Below, in pieces: positions 35,771 to 45,472 of a stretch of DNA of 64,000 nt; the stretch's first letter is position 1, and every line of letters begins with the position of its first letter. The notes beneath the pieces are model-generated. The model searched no databases, was not told the origin of the DNA, and worked only from the letters and a program-made list of their open reading frames with translations. The translations under genes were made by a program, and so were the position numbers. The stretch covers positions 310,001 through 374,000 of the forward strand of contig JAXHNP010000003.1 of the NCBI GenBank assembly GCA_034520365.1. The letters are read 5' to 3'. The DNA is from Desulfobacterales bacterium (lineage in GTDB: Bacteria; Desulfobacterota; Desulfobacteria; Desulfobacterales; Desulfosalsimonadaceae).

Positions 35771-36511
35771 ATGAAAAAAACATGTTTCATAATCGCATTA
35801 ACCTTTATCTCCATATTAATGTTCGGCGAGGGTGCCTTTTCTGCCGACTTAACCGGCGCCAGAATAATCCCTGAAAATCAGGTAATTGTTCAACAGGATG
35901 GCAAAACAATCGGAAAGTATACCAAGGAAGCCGCACTGCCGACAGGCGCCGCCATGTCCTGTGAAGGCCGCTGCGGCATCCGGCTGACGGACATATCCAT
36001 GCTTGCCGAGGATCAAAGCATTTTTGCCATGGGCACGGAGTCAGGCAGCCGCTACATGCACATTAAAAAAGGAAAAATTTATTTTGCATTGTCCAGGCTT
36101 GACGGATCATTTGTTTTTGTAACCCCCAAGGGCGCGGTGTCCGCCGACCAGGCGATAAGGAATGCCTCAACCGACTCAGGGATGATCAAGGGATACATCC
36201 AGGTTGACGACAAAAACAGCGAAATCGGCATTATCGAGGGCGGCTCCCTTAAAATAGCGACGAAAGACAAGGATGAGCTGCTTGAGCCCGGCCAGAAATT
36301 CATTCTGGCCCAGGCGGATGTGGGCACTGGTACACAAGAAGAAGAAGAGGAATCCGACAGGCGCAAAGGCGCCTGGTGGAAGCTCTCCGGGGGAAAAATT
36401 GCCGGTTTTACGGTGGCTGGTGTCGCAACCGCCGGTGCACTTATCGGCATCGGCAGCGCAGCCTTTGACGACGACGATGATGAAGCAAGAAGTCCGGCGT
36501 TTCCAGAATAA
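35771..36511 (+). CDS. secreted FecR-like domain protein
   Basis: A 246-residue protein with a signal peptide (CFIIALTFISILMFGEGAFSA) and GGGGGG just upstream of ATG. The middle (KGKIYFALSRLDGSFVFVTPKGAVSA, then GIIEGGSLKIATKDKDELLEPGQKF) resembles FecR-type beta-rich domains that sit in the periplasm. Near the C-terminus a glycine/alanine-rich hydrophobic segment (IAGFTVAGVATAGALIGIGSAAF) could be a membrane anchor, followed by an acidic tail. It precedes the Wza-type gene by about 100 bp, so a role in exopolysaccharide export is plausible but inferred. Confidence 0.65.
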   Translation: MKKTCFIIALTFISILMFGEGAFSADLTGARIIPENQVIVQQDGKTIGKYTKEAALPTGAAMSCEGRCGIRLTDISMLAEDQSIFAMGTESGSRYMHIKKGKIYFALSRLDGSFVFVTPKGAVSADQAIRNASTDSGMIKGYIQVDDKNSEIGIIEGGSLKIATKDKDELLEPGQKFILAQADVGTGTQEEEEESDRRKGAWWKLSGGKIAGFTVAGVATAGALIGIGSAAFDDDDDEARSPAFPE

Positions 36512-36608
36512 ACAACAGTTTCATAGCAAATAACCAACAACGGCGGCCCGCAAAACTTAACTTGTGAGGCCGCCGTTTTCATTCATTAAAATTTAAAGTA
36601 TTCATCCG

Positions 36609-37631
36609 ATGAATCAGAACATTTTTAAACCCGTCACACTTCTTTTCATCCTGCTCGCTTTTATCATGGTATGCGCCGGATGCGGCAAAAACAAGCCCGC
36701 GCCGGAGGAATTAAGCGCCAAGGAATATACTTCCAGCCAGTCCGAAGAAACAGATATGCTGAACACCCAGCTGTTTGCCTCGGCAAAACTCAACCAGGAC
36801 CGCAGTGAATACCTCCTCGGTCCGGGGGATCTCCTTGAAATCAAGGTATTCGAAGCGGAAAAATTAAACACCACGGTGCGGATAAGCTCCAGGGGCAATG
36901 TCTCACTGCCCCTTCTCGGTGAAGTGTCACTGGATGGACTGACTGCCGCGGAAGCCGAAAAAATGATTGAGGACAAGTACATGCAGACCTATATTAAAGA
37001 TCCGCATGTCAGCATCTTCATAAAGGAGCATTTCATACAGCAGGTTACCATCGTGGGAGAAGTCAAAAATCCCGGCACCTATGACTACAGCTCCAGACAG
37101 CGGCTCCTGGATGCCATTGCGCTATCCGGGGGATTAACCGACAAGGCGGGGAACAAAATCCAAGTGAGACGATCCGCTGAGCAGATGGAGGAAACCGGCC
37201 AAACGCTTGTTGTTGACCTTTTTAAATTGATAAACGAAGGCAAAACCAACCTGAACGTCAAAATCCGGGGCGGAGATATGATCTATGTGCCGGAAGCCGG
37301 CTCCTTTTTCGTGGACGGCGCCGTGCGCCGGCCTGGCAAACACCACATCCGCAGGCCGCTTTCCATAAGAGAGGCAGTCCTGGCTGCCGGTGGCTTTGCC
37401 CCCTACGCCGACATAGGGGATCTTATTCTGATTCGGGAAACCGAAACCGGTGAAAAAAAAGAGATAGAGATCAATCTTAAAAAAAATCCAGAAGATTCAG
37501 ACGAACTGACTGTCAAAAAAAATGATATCATCATGGTAAACGCAAGCTTCTGGGGAAAAATCATGCACGGGTCCGGTATCAATATCGGTGTTCCCGGATT
37601 TGGTGTCAGCTACCGCAACCCGTCCCGCTGA
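36609..37631 (+). CDS. Wza-type polysaccharide export outer-membrane lipoprotein
   Basis: A 340-residue lipoprotein (lipobox MVCAGC near residue 20). The Poly_export/SLBB layout is clear: YLLGPGDLLEIKVFEAEKLNTT, then a beta-rich region (VTIVGEVKNPGTYDYSSRQ) and two SLBB-like segments (VDGAVRRPGKHHI and ALSGGLTDKAG). It would form the outer-membrane exit pore for an exopolysaccharide. The inner-membrane partner is the Wzc-type kinase encoded at 39661-41934 on the other strand. Confidence 0.88.
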   Translation: MNQNIFKPVTLLFILLAFIMVCAGCGKNKPAPEELSAKEYTSSQSEETDMLNTQLFASAKLNQDRSEYLLGPGDLLEIKVFEAEKLNTTVRISSRGNVSLPLLGEVSLDGLTAAEAEKMIEDKYMQTYIKDPHVSIFIKEHFIQQVTIVGEVKNPGTYDYSSRQRLLDAIALSGGLTDKAGNKIQVRRSAEQMEETGQTLVVDLFKLINEGKTNLNVKIRGGDMIYVPEAGSFFVDGAVRRPGKHHIRRPLSIREAVLAAGGFAPYADIGDLILIRETETGEKKEIEINLKKNPEDSDELTVKKNDIIMVNASFWGKIMHGSGINIGVPGFGVSYRNPSR

Positions 37632-37688
37632 AACACAAAGAGCGGCACCGGGAAACCTGCACCCGCGTGCCGCTCCTAAAAAACGATC

Positions 37689-37838
37689 CCCCTCATCCCG
37701 GCCTTCTCCCGCAAGGAGAAGGAGACTGAAGGAATCATCCCATAACCACCTAATCACCTAACCCCATAATCACTTTTAATCTATTTTATCCCTCATCCCA
37801 GCCTTCTCCCGCAAGGAGAAGGAGACTGAAGGAATCAC
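37689..37838. repeat. two copies of the CCTTCTCCC/GGGAGAAGG hairpin repeat
   Basis: Copies at 37689-37737 and 37790-37838 read CCCTCATCCC[A/G]GCC, then CTTCTCCC, a 4-5-base loop, GGAGAAGGAG, then ACTGAAGGAATCA. Between and after them lies AAYCACYT-type tandem sequence. They sit between the convergent Wza and DnaJ genes and could act as a bidirectional terminator. Confidence 0.8.
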
Positions 37839-37865
37839 CTAATCACCTAACCACTTAACCACCTT

Positions 37866-39377
37866 CTATTCTTCATCAAACCTGTAAGACAGCTTCCTGA
37901 TCAAATACGACGTTTGCTGCGGCACCAGCGACATCGTTATCCTGCCCTCGTATTCATGCCAGTTCTGATTTTCCGGCTTCCGCCATTTCAAGGAAAACCG
38001 GCCGTCCATTATGACTTTTCTTTCATCCAGATGGCAGGTAAAATGCTTAAGCCTTATCCGGTAATCCACGGCATCCAACACATTGAAATTCCGGCGGTAC
38101 TGCGGAATCATTTTTTTAAAAGGCTCTTTGTTTTCAATCGCGTTGTCAGTGAAAAACCTTTTAAATGCGTCCAGGTTCATGCTTTCATAAGCCTCGCAGT
38201 AATCGCGCAAAAAGGCATTCAACTGCTTTCTCATGTTCGCGGAGTCAAAAGGGGTAAACGGATTTGGCGGGGGGGGGGCCTTAGCGTCTTCCCGGTCGGA
38301 CGCGCCTAAAGCCGCCATCTCTTCATGGGATTTCTTAACCGGTTCCTCGTTCACCGGCTTTTCAGCATTTTCTTCATCATCTGCGGCCGAGGCTTTTACC
38401 GCGGGGAAAACAGTCTGCGGCTTGTCATATCTGCGGTTAAAAACCTTTAAATCCGGCTGGGCCGAGTGTTCCGCCATTGCTGCGGCAAATGCAACATTCG
38501 CGTTCTGCCGCGGCTCTTTGGGCTTCTGCTGATCCGAAGGCGAAGGCCGGGGATCATCAAGCGAAGGCCTCTCTGGCGGCTCCACACCTGCTTTTTCACG
38601 GCCTGCCGCTTCTGTTCGAGCCGGTTCGGCCGCCTCTTGCTCAGCCCCCTTTCGAGCAGGCACCGCTGTTTCCTCGGTAAAGAATTGGCCGCCGCCCTTA
38701 AGTGAGGACTCCTGGAAGCCACGGTCAATTAAAATGCTCAAAAGAATGAGAAACAAGATGAGCCCGGCAAAATAAACAGCCTGGCGGTTAAAAATCCGGG
38801 CGGCAGGACCTTTTTCGGGTTGGGACCTGGCCGCATCCTCAGACCAGGACCAGCCGGCTGACTGCTTTCGACTGATATCATACTGCCGGCGCAGGGACTC
38901 ATCAGACAGCACCTCATAGGCATTCCGGACATTGATAAAATTTTCCGGCTCCCCCTCATGCGTATCCGGATGCGTTTGGCGGGCTTTGTGCCAATAGGCT
39001 TTTTTGATTTCATCGCGGCTCGAACCCGAAGAAATACCCAGCACATTATAATAATCAGCCTGAAACCCCTCCTTTTTGCCGGATGAAAGCCCGAGGGCGA
39101 CCGCCACGGGGCCCAGTTTATGCTGAAGCTTCTCATAGGCACAATTCTGCCTGGCCGCCTCCCTTGCCAGGGCCTTTTCGATTTCCCCGTGTTCCGCATC
39201 TTCACTCGGCTCTGCCGAGGTCATGATTGCGCAGTATAGGAGATATCGCCGATTTTCCGCAATTTCCCGGATCAGCCGGGGTGTATCATTGGCCCTGGCG
39301 GCAAGGCGGATATATTCCCGAATTGACGTCGCCTGGTCATCCCTCTGCCGTCGGCTGTGTTTTCCCGGAAAGCTCAT
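37866..39377 (-). CDS. membrane DnaJ-domain protein with NTF2-like C-terminus
   Basis: A 503-residue protein. The J domain lies near residues 108-170 (YYNVLGISSGSSRDEIKKAY, with the HPD motif in ARQTHPD). One membrane helix follows near residue 208 (VYFAGLILFLILLSILI), then about 150 low-complexity Glu/Ala/Pro/Lys residues. The C-terminal 120 residues (FLRDYCEAYESMNLDAFKRFF ... RFSLKWRKPENQNW) look like an NTF2/SnoaL-type domain, probably periplasmic. It lies within the exopolysaccharide cluster, downstream of the Wzc gene. A role as assembly co-chaperone is inferred only. Confidence 0.75.
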   Translation of the reverse strand: MSFPGKHSRRQRDDQATSIREYIRLAARANDTPRLIREIAENRRYLLYCAIMTSAEPSEDAEHGEIEKALAREAARQNCAYEKLQHKLGPVAVALGLSSGKKEGFQADYYNVLGISSGSSRDEIKKAYWHKARQTHPDTHEGEPENFINVRNAYEVLSDESLRRQYDISRKQSAGWSWSEDAARSQPEKGPAARIFNRQAVYFAGLILFLILLSILIDRGFQESSLKGGGQFFTEETAVPARKGAEQEAAEPARTEAAGREKAGVEPPERPSLDDPRPSPSDQQKPKEPRQNANVAFAAAMAEHSAQPDLKVFNRRYDKPQTVFPAVKASAADDEENAEKPVNEEPVKKSHEEMAALGASDREDAKAPPPPNPFTPFDSANMRKQLNAFLRDYCEAYESMNLDAFKRFFTDNAIENKEPFKKMIPQYRRNFNVLDAVDYRIRLKHFTCHLDERKVIMDGRFSLKWRKPENQNWHEYEGRITMSLVPQQTSYLIRKLSYRFDEE

Positions 39378-39403
39378 CCCCGCCTTTTTTCGATCATTTT
39401 AAC

Positions 39404-39660
39404 CCTCATCCCAGTTAACCCTCATCCCAGCCTTCTCCCAGAGGGAGAAGGAGACTAAAGGAATCACCAAATCTTTTCTACCCTCATCCCGACCTTCTCC
39501 CACAGGGAGAAGGGGACTAAAGGAATCACCTAATCTTTTCTACCCTCATCCCAGCCTTCTCCCAGAGGGAGAAGGAGACTAAAGGAATTTCCCTGTTCCC
39601 TGAACCACCTAACCACCTAACCACTTAATCACTTAACCACTTAATCACTTTTCCCCCTAA
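39404..39660. repeat. three CCTTCTCCC hairpin repeats plus an 8-bp tandem array
   Basis: Full copies at 39419-39467, 39481-39530 and 39543-39590 and a partial one at 39404 show the arms CCTTCTCCC and GGGAGAAGG with 3-base loops that differ between copies (AGA, ACA). At 39600-39660 follows a period-8 tandem of AACCACCT/AACCACTT/AATCACTT units. This fills the whole spacer between the DnaJ and Wzc genes. Confidence 0.85.
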
Positions 39661-41934
39661 TCACGTTTTTTTCTCCTTCTGATCCCCATAATCATAATAA
39701 TAAGCCCGGTAGTATTTATAATAGGAGCGGTATCCGTATCTCTGATCCAGGTTTACCTTGTTGACGACACAGCCTAAGATGTTGCCCTGCACATTCTGCA
39801 TGCCCTTCTTAAAATGGCGAAGTCCGTCGCGGGTAGTCTCCCCGATGGAGGAAACCAGAATCAATCCGCCCACCTTGCGTGATAACACCAGCACATCGGC
39901 AAATCCCTGATGCGGCGGTGCATCCAGAATGATCCGGTCAAAGCGTTCGGACAATTTTTTGAGCAACATGGAAAACCGATTCGAGGCCAGGAGTTCCACC
40001 GGGTTCGGCGGAATCGGACCGGAAGGAATCAAATAAAGGTTGTCCACGCTGGTTTTAGCGATAAACCTATTGTTGATCACCCCGGCCAGGAAACTCGAAA
40101 GCCCGTTGCCGTCGTTGGCAACCGACGCCTTTTGGAAAACCTTATTAAGCCTCGGTTTCCGAAGGTCCGCGTCAATAAGGACAACTTTTTCTCCGGCGCC
40201 GGCAAATGTCTGCGCCATATTAGCGGCAATCGTCGTCTTACCTTCGCCGGGGGCCGTGCTTGTAATGGCAATGCATCTGGCATTGGCATCCGAGCCGGAA
40301 AGCTGAATCGACACCTTGGATGTGCGAAACGCTTCAGACATTGCGGACCGGGGATTGTTGATAAAAGTCTTTTCCACCGGATACTCATTGCTCTCTTTTA
40401 CCAATGGAATAACACCAAGTATGGGGAGCTGAAAGCGGTCGGTAATCTGGTCCGGATTGGTGATCGTGTCCGCAAAATACTCCATCACAAAGGCCGCGCC
40501 GATACCGCCTATCAGGCCCAGCACGATGGCCAGCAGAAGATTTCTTTTAACATCCGGCTTGGCCGGAAAAATCGGCAGCGACGCCTTGTCCACAACCTGA
40601 ATGTTGGTCGGCGACACCCCGGCCATGGATTCGATCTCCTTGGCGCGCTCTAAAAGGCTCTGGTAAATGGCCTTGTTGGTCTCAACCTCGCGCTCCATGA
40701 TCTTATATTGGGTAGCCCGCTGGTTGAGCGCCAGCGCCTCCTGCTTTCTCTCCTCCATTTTTTCCTTCAGCGCTTCAACCCGGCTTTGGGCCGCCAGGTA
40801 CTCATTTTCAATCGAGTCGATGATAACCTGAATTTCGTTTTGTATCCGCTCCTCGAGGCTTCTCATCCGGCTTCTGATTTGTTTGACATCCGGATACTCG
40901 GCGTGAAATGTCTCTTCAAGATGGTCATACTCGGACTGCAGTTCGGCATACTGGGATTTTAAATTTCCGATCAATTCACTTTCGAGTACCTTAGGCAGAC
41001 TTTCCCGCCCGCCTTTCATGGCCTGCTCATACCTGGCCTTTTTTTGGATAAGCGCCGTTTCGGCCTCGCTCAACGCATTATTGATGTCTTCCAGCTGCTT
41101 AAATACGCTGTTCAGACGTGAATCCATGGACACAATCCCCGCCTGGCGGGCGAATTTATTCTGCTGCTCCTCCGCATTTTCAAGGTTTATTTTGGCCTGC
41201 TCGATCTGCTTCATCAAATATTCGCGCGCTTTTCTGGAGGATTTGAGCTTCTGGTCCATCTTCCAGTCAACAAACTCCTCCATCACAACGTTTACCGCGT
41301 TGCGGGAGAACTCCCGACTGGTGGATCCAAAAGAAATGCTTATCATCGTGGAATTCTTCTGGGTCGAGACACTGAGATGGTTTTTAAAAAAACCTATATA
41401 CTTCTTTTCGTCTATGGCTTTTGAAATTTTATTTTCGGGGTTCTCCGCGGCATTGGTGGTGCCGAACGGAAGCAGCGACTTGATAAATGATTTTACTTGC
41501 TGAAAAATCTTTCCATTCTTCTTCTTTTCAGATTGTTTTAAGTAGCTGGCTATATCCAGGTTTTCAAGCGCGCGGGCGGCCACCACATCGCTTTTAAGCA
41601 ATGCCACCTGCGTCGAAATGTAAGCCTTGGAGTTCAGGTTTTCCTCCACCACATCATCGAACTTGGTCACCTTCTGGGTGGTCGGACTCACCTGGAGCGT
41701 GCCAGAAGCCCTGTAAATCTTATTTTGAGACAATGTAGAAATCAAAGAAGTGGTAAAAACAACCAGCAGCACAAACAGCAGCAGCCATTTACGCCGGAAG
41801 ACCACGTCAATGTAGTCCCTGATGTTTATTTCCTCGTCATCATAATCGGGAATCGCGTCCCGGTACTCGGCAGCCGGCAGATTCTGATTGCCCGAATATT
41901 CGATGATGTCTCCAAAGTTTCCATTTTTCGGCAT
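39661..41934 (-). CDS. Wzc-type polysaccharide co-polymerase/tyrosine autokinase
   Basis: A 757-residue inner-membrane protein. An N-terminal Wzz domain has a first membrane helix near residue 50 (WLLLFVLLVVFTTSLI), a long periplasmic coiled coil and a second helix (LLLAIVLGLIGGIGAAFVM). The BY-kinase domain follows with Walker A STAPGEGKTTIAANM, Walker A' VVLIDADLRKPR and Walker B RIILDAPP. The C-terminus carries a Tyr cluster (YGYRSYYKYYRAYYYDYG) as the autophosphorylation site. Start MPKNGNFGD at 41934 follows AAGGA; an upstream ATG at 42018 would translate repeat DNA. It controls chain length and export, and its partner phosphatase gene lies at 43303-44094. Confidence 0.92.
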   Translation of the reverse strand: MPKNGNFGDIIEYSGNQNLPAAEYRDAIPDYDDEEINIRDYIDVVFRRKWLLLFVLLVVFTTSLISTLSQNKIYRASGTLQVSPTTQKVTKFDDVVEENLNSKAYISTQVALLKSDVVAARALENLDIASYLKQSEKKKNGKIFQQVKSFIKSLLPFGTTNAAENPENKISKAIDEKKYIGFFKNHLSVSTQKNSTMISISFGSTSREFSRNAVNVVMEEFVDWKMDQKLKSSRKAREYLMKQIEQAKINLENAEEQQNKFARQAGIVSMDSRLNSVFKQLEDINNALSEAETALIQKKARYEQAMKGGRESLPKVLESELIGNLKSQYAELQSEYDHLEETFHAEYPDVKQIRSRMRSLEERIQNEIQVIIDSIENEYLAAQSRVEALKEKMEERKQEALALNQRATQYKIMEREVETNKAIYQSLLERAKEIESMAGVSPTNIQVVDKASLPIFPAKPDVKRNLLLAIVLGLIGGIGAAFVMEYFADTITNPDQITDRFQLPILGVIPLVKESNEYPVEKTFINNPRSAMSEAFRTSKVSIQLSGSDANARCIAITSTAPGEGKTTIAANMAQTFAGAGEKVVLIDADLRKPRLNKVFQKASVANDGNGLSSFLAGVINNRFIAKTSVDNLYLIPSGPIPPNPVELLASNRFSMLLKKLSERFDRIILDAPPHQGFADVLVLSRKVGGLILVSSIGETTRDGLRHFKKGMQNVQGNILGCVVNKVNLDQRYGYRSYYKYYRAYYYDYGDQKEKKT

Positions 41935-41960
41935 AATGATTTTGTCCTTATTTTTAAAAT

Positions 41961-42120
41961 CCCCTCTGCCCCCCCTAAGGTGGGGGGAAAGAGGTGTGGC
42001 GCTTAACCACCTAACCACCTAATCACTTTATCTATTTTGTCCCTCATCCCAACCTTCTCCCACGGGGAGAAGGAGACTTAAGGGATTCCCTTAATCACAT
42101 AACCACTTAACCACCTGAAC
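41961..42120. repeat. hairpin repeat and tandem AAYCACYT sequence
   Basis: A variant hairpin at 41961-41994 (CCCCTCTGCCCCCCC ... GGGGGGAAAGAGG), a CCTTCTCCC/GGGGAGAAGG copy at 42041-42088, and flanking period-8 AACCACCT-type units. Located between the Wzc gene and the TPR-protein gene. Confidence 0.75.
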
Positions 42121-43318
42121 CTTCTTCTTTTATCACCCGAAGATCAAAATCGTCAACAAATAGCTCGCCCCTGATCTTGCTGTCAAACTTGCGGCTCGGC
42201 TTCCGGCGCAAGGTAATCTTTACCGCGTGGCAGCCGTCCGGCGCCTTAAAATTAACCACCTGCTGCTGCCAATCCGTATCTGGGTCAACCATGCCGCTCT
42301 GCCAGCGCCCCTCGCATGCATAGCCGGAAACCGCTATAAACGGCCGATTGTCTGTCGAGAGCTTTCGACTCTTCCAGTAAAAACTTATCTCGTAGGACGC
42401 GCCCGGCTGCACGGGCACCAGCTGACTGACATGGGAGAAATTGATATTTTTTTGGCCATTGAAAACTATGCGCAGCGCATGGCTTCCCCGGAGGGCTTGA
42501 GCCGTCGTGCGTTCTATTTCCCACAGCCCCTGCCGGCTCTGCCGGTAACTCCAGCCGAAGACCCGGCCCGAGAGCTCCGATTCAAAGCCCGGGTTAAAAA
42601 CCCCGTCAACGCCGGAGTGTTCCTGCCATACAGAAACGGCCTTTTCAATTTCACGCTGCCTTAGAAGAAACCGGGCATACGGCTCATAAACAGCCTCCAG
42701 AGCCCTTTTTTCTGCTGTGATTTCCTGCCAGATCTGCCATGAGTCCTCGGTCCGCTTCCAGCGCATCAGCCACTCCAGATAATCATCCAGCCGGTCCGAG
42801 GATAAAACCGCCACAATCCTGTCAATCTCCGCCTTAAAATGCTGGTCCAGCATCATCAAGGCATCATTTTTGAGCCCGGGCACCCCGATCACCGCATTGA
42901 TATGCTCAATAAAAATATCTTCAGCACCCAGCTCACTGGCAAGCAGCACCTGATCCCATTTATAGTTCGAAGTGTCGGCTGTCTCACGGTGCACAAACCT
43001 CAGGAGGCGAGCCGCCCGGGCTTTGTTTCCAAGCGCGGCTTCAACCTGAGCCAGCTTGAGCCAGGCCTTCATGTTGAGCACATTGCCGTAAGCAGACTGT
43101 ATAAAATAATCCCTCGCCCGCTTATGCTGATTATTCTGCCAGGCATTCAAACCATAATCATACATCCCGTCACTGAAAGACCGCGCTGGTCCCGGGTTCT
43201 TTTTAAACTCATGGGCCTTGTGGTGAACAATCCAGCTTGCCCCGCCGTACCACAGGAGCCAGCCGGATAAAATAAGCAGCCCCAGTATAATGCCGGTTTT
43301 CTTTACCAGGGAAGCCAT
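42107..43318 (-). CDS. membrane-anchored TPR protein with carbohydrate-binding-like C-terminus
   Basis: A 403-residue protein with one N-terminal membrane helix (GIILGLLILSGWLLWYGGASW). TPR-like repeats span residues 50-230 (ARDYFIQSAYGNVLNMKAWLKLAQVEAALGN). From about 240 a beta-rich segment (FNPGFESELSGRVFGW ... GASYEISFYWKSRKLS ... GELFVDDFDLRVI) has the 'NPgFE ... FvDdf.L' frame typical of carbohydrate-binding-module-like domains. It overlaps the phosphatase gene by 16 bases. Probably a periplasmic component of exopolysaccharide assembly; specific role unknown. Confidence 0.7.
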   Translation of the reverse strand: MASLVKKTGIILGLLILSGWLLWYGGASWIVHHKAHEFKKNPGPARSFSDGMYDYGLNAWQNNQHKRARDYFIQSAYGNVLNMKAWLKLAQVEAALGNKARAARLLRFVHRETADTSNYKWDQVLLASELGAEDIFIEHINAVIGVPGLKNDALMMLDQHFKAEIDRIVAVLSSDRLDDYLEWLMRWKRTEDSWQIWQEITAEKRALEAVYEPYARFLLRQREIEKAVSVWQEHSGVDGVFNPGFESELSGRVFGWSYRQSRQGLWEIERTTAQALRGSHALRIVFNGQKNINFSHVSQLVPVQPGASYEISFYWKSRKLSTDNRPFIAVSGYACEGRWQSGMVDPDTDWQQQVVNFKAPDGCHAVKITLRRKPSRKFDSKIRGELFVDDFDLRVIKEEGSGG

Positions 43319-44094
43319 GCGGGTTTTTTCCGCTTACCGTTTTTGGGCCGTCCCACAGGCGCGGGAGAGAGCAGCCGCCTGCCGGCAAGCACCCGGTCCG
43401 GATTCTCGTATGCAAGGAGCCGCAGGTTCTCACCGCCGATTCGGTTCTTGAGAACGGTTATTGCCTCAGATATACTGCCCGGCCCCCGGTCCGCGGCATT
43501 GTGGCTGTCCGTGGCCAGGCAGTGAACCATGCCATTCTGCGCCAGATAGGAAGCCGCCTCTTCAGGCCCCGGCCCGTAGGCGCCCAGAAACGCATCATAA
43601 TTACATTGAAACCAGGCGCCGGCCTTTGCCAGCTTCTCATAGAGCCCGGGATGGGCCATCATCTGCTCACACCGCTCCGGATGCGCCACCAGAACCTGGT
43701 ACCCTCTTGACTGCACTTCAAAAAAAACCTGCTCCCAGCCCAGGGGCAGCCGCTGAAACGGCAGCTCAATTAAAACAAAGGGCCCATCCGCAATGGAAAT
43801 AATCCGCTTTTCATCCATCAGCCGGCACAAATCCGCGTCCAGCGCGATCTCCATACCCGGGTAAATTTTGAGACCGACGCCCTCATTTTCCAGCCGCCGG
43901 TTTAAGGCATCAACCTTTTCATAAACCACCTCCGGCCGAGACATCCAGGCAGTGCCCGGAATAGCATGCGGCGTGGCTGCAACATTGGTAAAACCGGCCT
44001 TTACATAGGCTTCCGCCATGGCAAGGCTTTCATCCTCGCTCCCCGGCCCGTCATCAATACCCGGCAGTATGTGGCTATGCAGATCGATCAACAT
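43303..44094 (-). CDS. CpsB/YwqE-type PHP-domain tyrosine phosphatase
   Basis: A 263-residue metal-dependent phosphatase. PHP-fold metal-binding motifs are visible: MLIDLHSHILPGIDDGP, ATPHAIPG, YPGMEIAL, VAHPERCE and LATDSHN. Enzymes of this type dephosphorylate BY-kinases such as the Wzc protein encoded nearby, allowing cyclic control of polymerisation. The start at 44094 follows GGGG; its first bases overlap the end of the O-antigen-ligase gene by 20 bases. The C-terminus is Lys/Arg/Pro-rich. Confidence 0.88.
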   Translation of the reverse strand: MLIDLHSHILPGIDDGPGSEDESLAMAEAYVKAGFTNVAATPHAIPGTAWMSRPEVVYEKVDALNRRLENEGVGLKIYPGMEIALDADLCRLMDEKRIISIADGPFVLIELPFQRLPLGWEQVFFEVQSRGYQVLVAHPERCEQMMAHPGLYEKLAKAGAWFQCNYDAFLGAYGPGPEEAASYLAQNGMVHCLATDSHNAADRGPGSISEAITVLKNRIGGENLRLLAYENPDRVLAGRRLLSPAPVGRPKNGKRKKPAWLPW

Positions 44095-45460
44095 ATTTTC
44101 CCCAAAAGCAGCCCCATACAATCCCGCACAAAACAACAAAGTAGAGCAGGTTCGCCGGAATCTGGAGGTTAAAATCAAACACGCTGTGAAAGGCCATGGA
44201 AACAATCCCGCTTAAAGCCCCGATACCCACCAAAAAACGAAAATCATCCATCCGGCGGCCCGCCTGATAAATTCGCATCACACTTTTCCCAATAAACCAC
44301 AAAAACCCGGTCATTATCAACACAAATCCCGGCCAGCCGGTCTCGATCAAAAGCTGGAGGTAATCGTTGTGCGCATAATAATATTTTCCGGTAATACCGC
44401 TTAGCGAATCGTAAACCGGAAACACGTCCGCGTAATTGTGCAGCCCGATGCCCAGCGGATGATCCTTCACAATCCCGAAGCTCTCCCGCCACAGGGCCAC
44501 GCGCGACGCCCCGTCGGAGAGCTTCAAAAACCGTTCAAAAATGCTGTCCAGCCCGATGTTCAGACTGTATACGAAAAGCAGACAAAAACCGGCCCCGCCA
44601 AAAGCCCACATCCCCGGCCCGATCCGCCGCCTGCCCAATCTTAGCAGAACCAGAAAAACGCAGAACCCGATAAACGCCGCCGTAATCCCGGCCCTGGAGC
44701 GCGAAAAAAGAAGCGCCAGTATGATCAAAACCATGGCAAACACCAGGATGAACTGCCGCCCGAACCAGTCTGTTGAAAAAAGCCATTTCAACCGCTTAAT
44801 CCGGCTGCTGCCCGGCAGCTCACGGGCATGTTTCTTTGCCTGATAGATGATAAGCCCAAGCCCCAGCGGCCACACCATTCCCAGGAAGCCGGCAAAATGA
44901 TTCCGGTTGATAAACGTCCCCCGGGCACAGTCTTCAGCGCCGACCGCTTTTGACCACAGCACCTCCACGCCGGGTACAAACAGCTGCACCAGCCCGTACA
45001 AGGCCTCAGCAAAGGCTACCGCAAGCATAACCCACGCCATCTGCCGCAGAAACCCCTTGTCTTCAAGCCTTCCCTTTAACACAAAAAAGAACAGCAGCAC
45101 CGCAAACAAAAGTCCGGCCCAGGCAGAAGCGGCCAGCCAATCATAGGAAAGACTCTCCCACCCGACAGACGCCCCCAGCAACCCGCTGCCCGCCTTCAAA
45201 AGTCCATACCGCTCCGGGCTCAAAAGCTCAAGCAAAAAACCCGGCAGCGGCACGCACAAAAACACCGAATACACCAGAAAACCGCCCGCAGTTGCCAATA
45301 CCCACGGCCCCCCGATCCGAACCCTGCCCTGCCAATACGCAATCCCGAACACCCCCATCATCAGAACCGCATACACCGCCCACACCCACGGCTCAATCGC
45401 CCCGTAAAGCAGCGGTACCGTTCCAATAATAAAAAACAGCACTATATTTATAATCGACAC
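44075..45460 (-). CDS. O-antigen ligase/polymerase-like membrane protein (Wzy_C)
   Basis: A 461-residue protein with about 12 membrane helices. The large periplasmic loop has the Wzy_C signatures (GTFINRNHFAGFLGMVWPLG and DHPLGIGLHNYADVFPVY followed by YYYAHNDYLQLLIETGWPGF). It would polymerise or ligate lipid-linked glycan repeats. The start is taken as GTG at 45460 (VSIINIVLFF) behind GGGGGG. A longer frame to 45580 would translate REP repeats and is rejected. It is the most upstream gene of the leftward exopolysaccharide run. A degraded paralogue lies at 60068-60262. Confidence 0.87.
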   Translation of the reverse strand: MSIINIVLFFIIGTVPLLYGAIEPWVWAVYAVLMMGVFGIAYWQGRVRIGGPWVLATAGGFLVYSVFLCVPLPGFLLELLSPERYGLLKAGSGLLGASVGWESLSYDWLAASAWAGLLFAVLLFFFVLKGRLEDKGFLRQMAWVMLAVAFAEALYGLVQLFVPGVEVLWSKAVGAEDCARGTFINRNHFAGFLGMVWPLGLGLIIYQAKKHARELPGSSRIKRLKWLFSTDWFGRQFILVFAMVLIILALLFSRSRAGITAAFIGFCVFLVLLRLGRRRIGPGMWAFGGAGFCLLFVYSLNIGLDSIFERFLKLSDGASRVALWRESFGIVKDHPLGIGLHNYADVFPVYDSLSGITGKYYYAHNDYLQLLIETGWPGFVLIMTGFLWFIGKSVMRIYQAGRRMDDFRFLVGIGALSGIVSMAFHSVFDFNLQIPANLLYFVVLCGIVWGCFWGKYVDRSA

Positions 45461-45472
45461 TGCATTCCCCCC

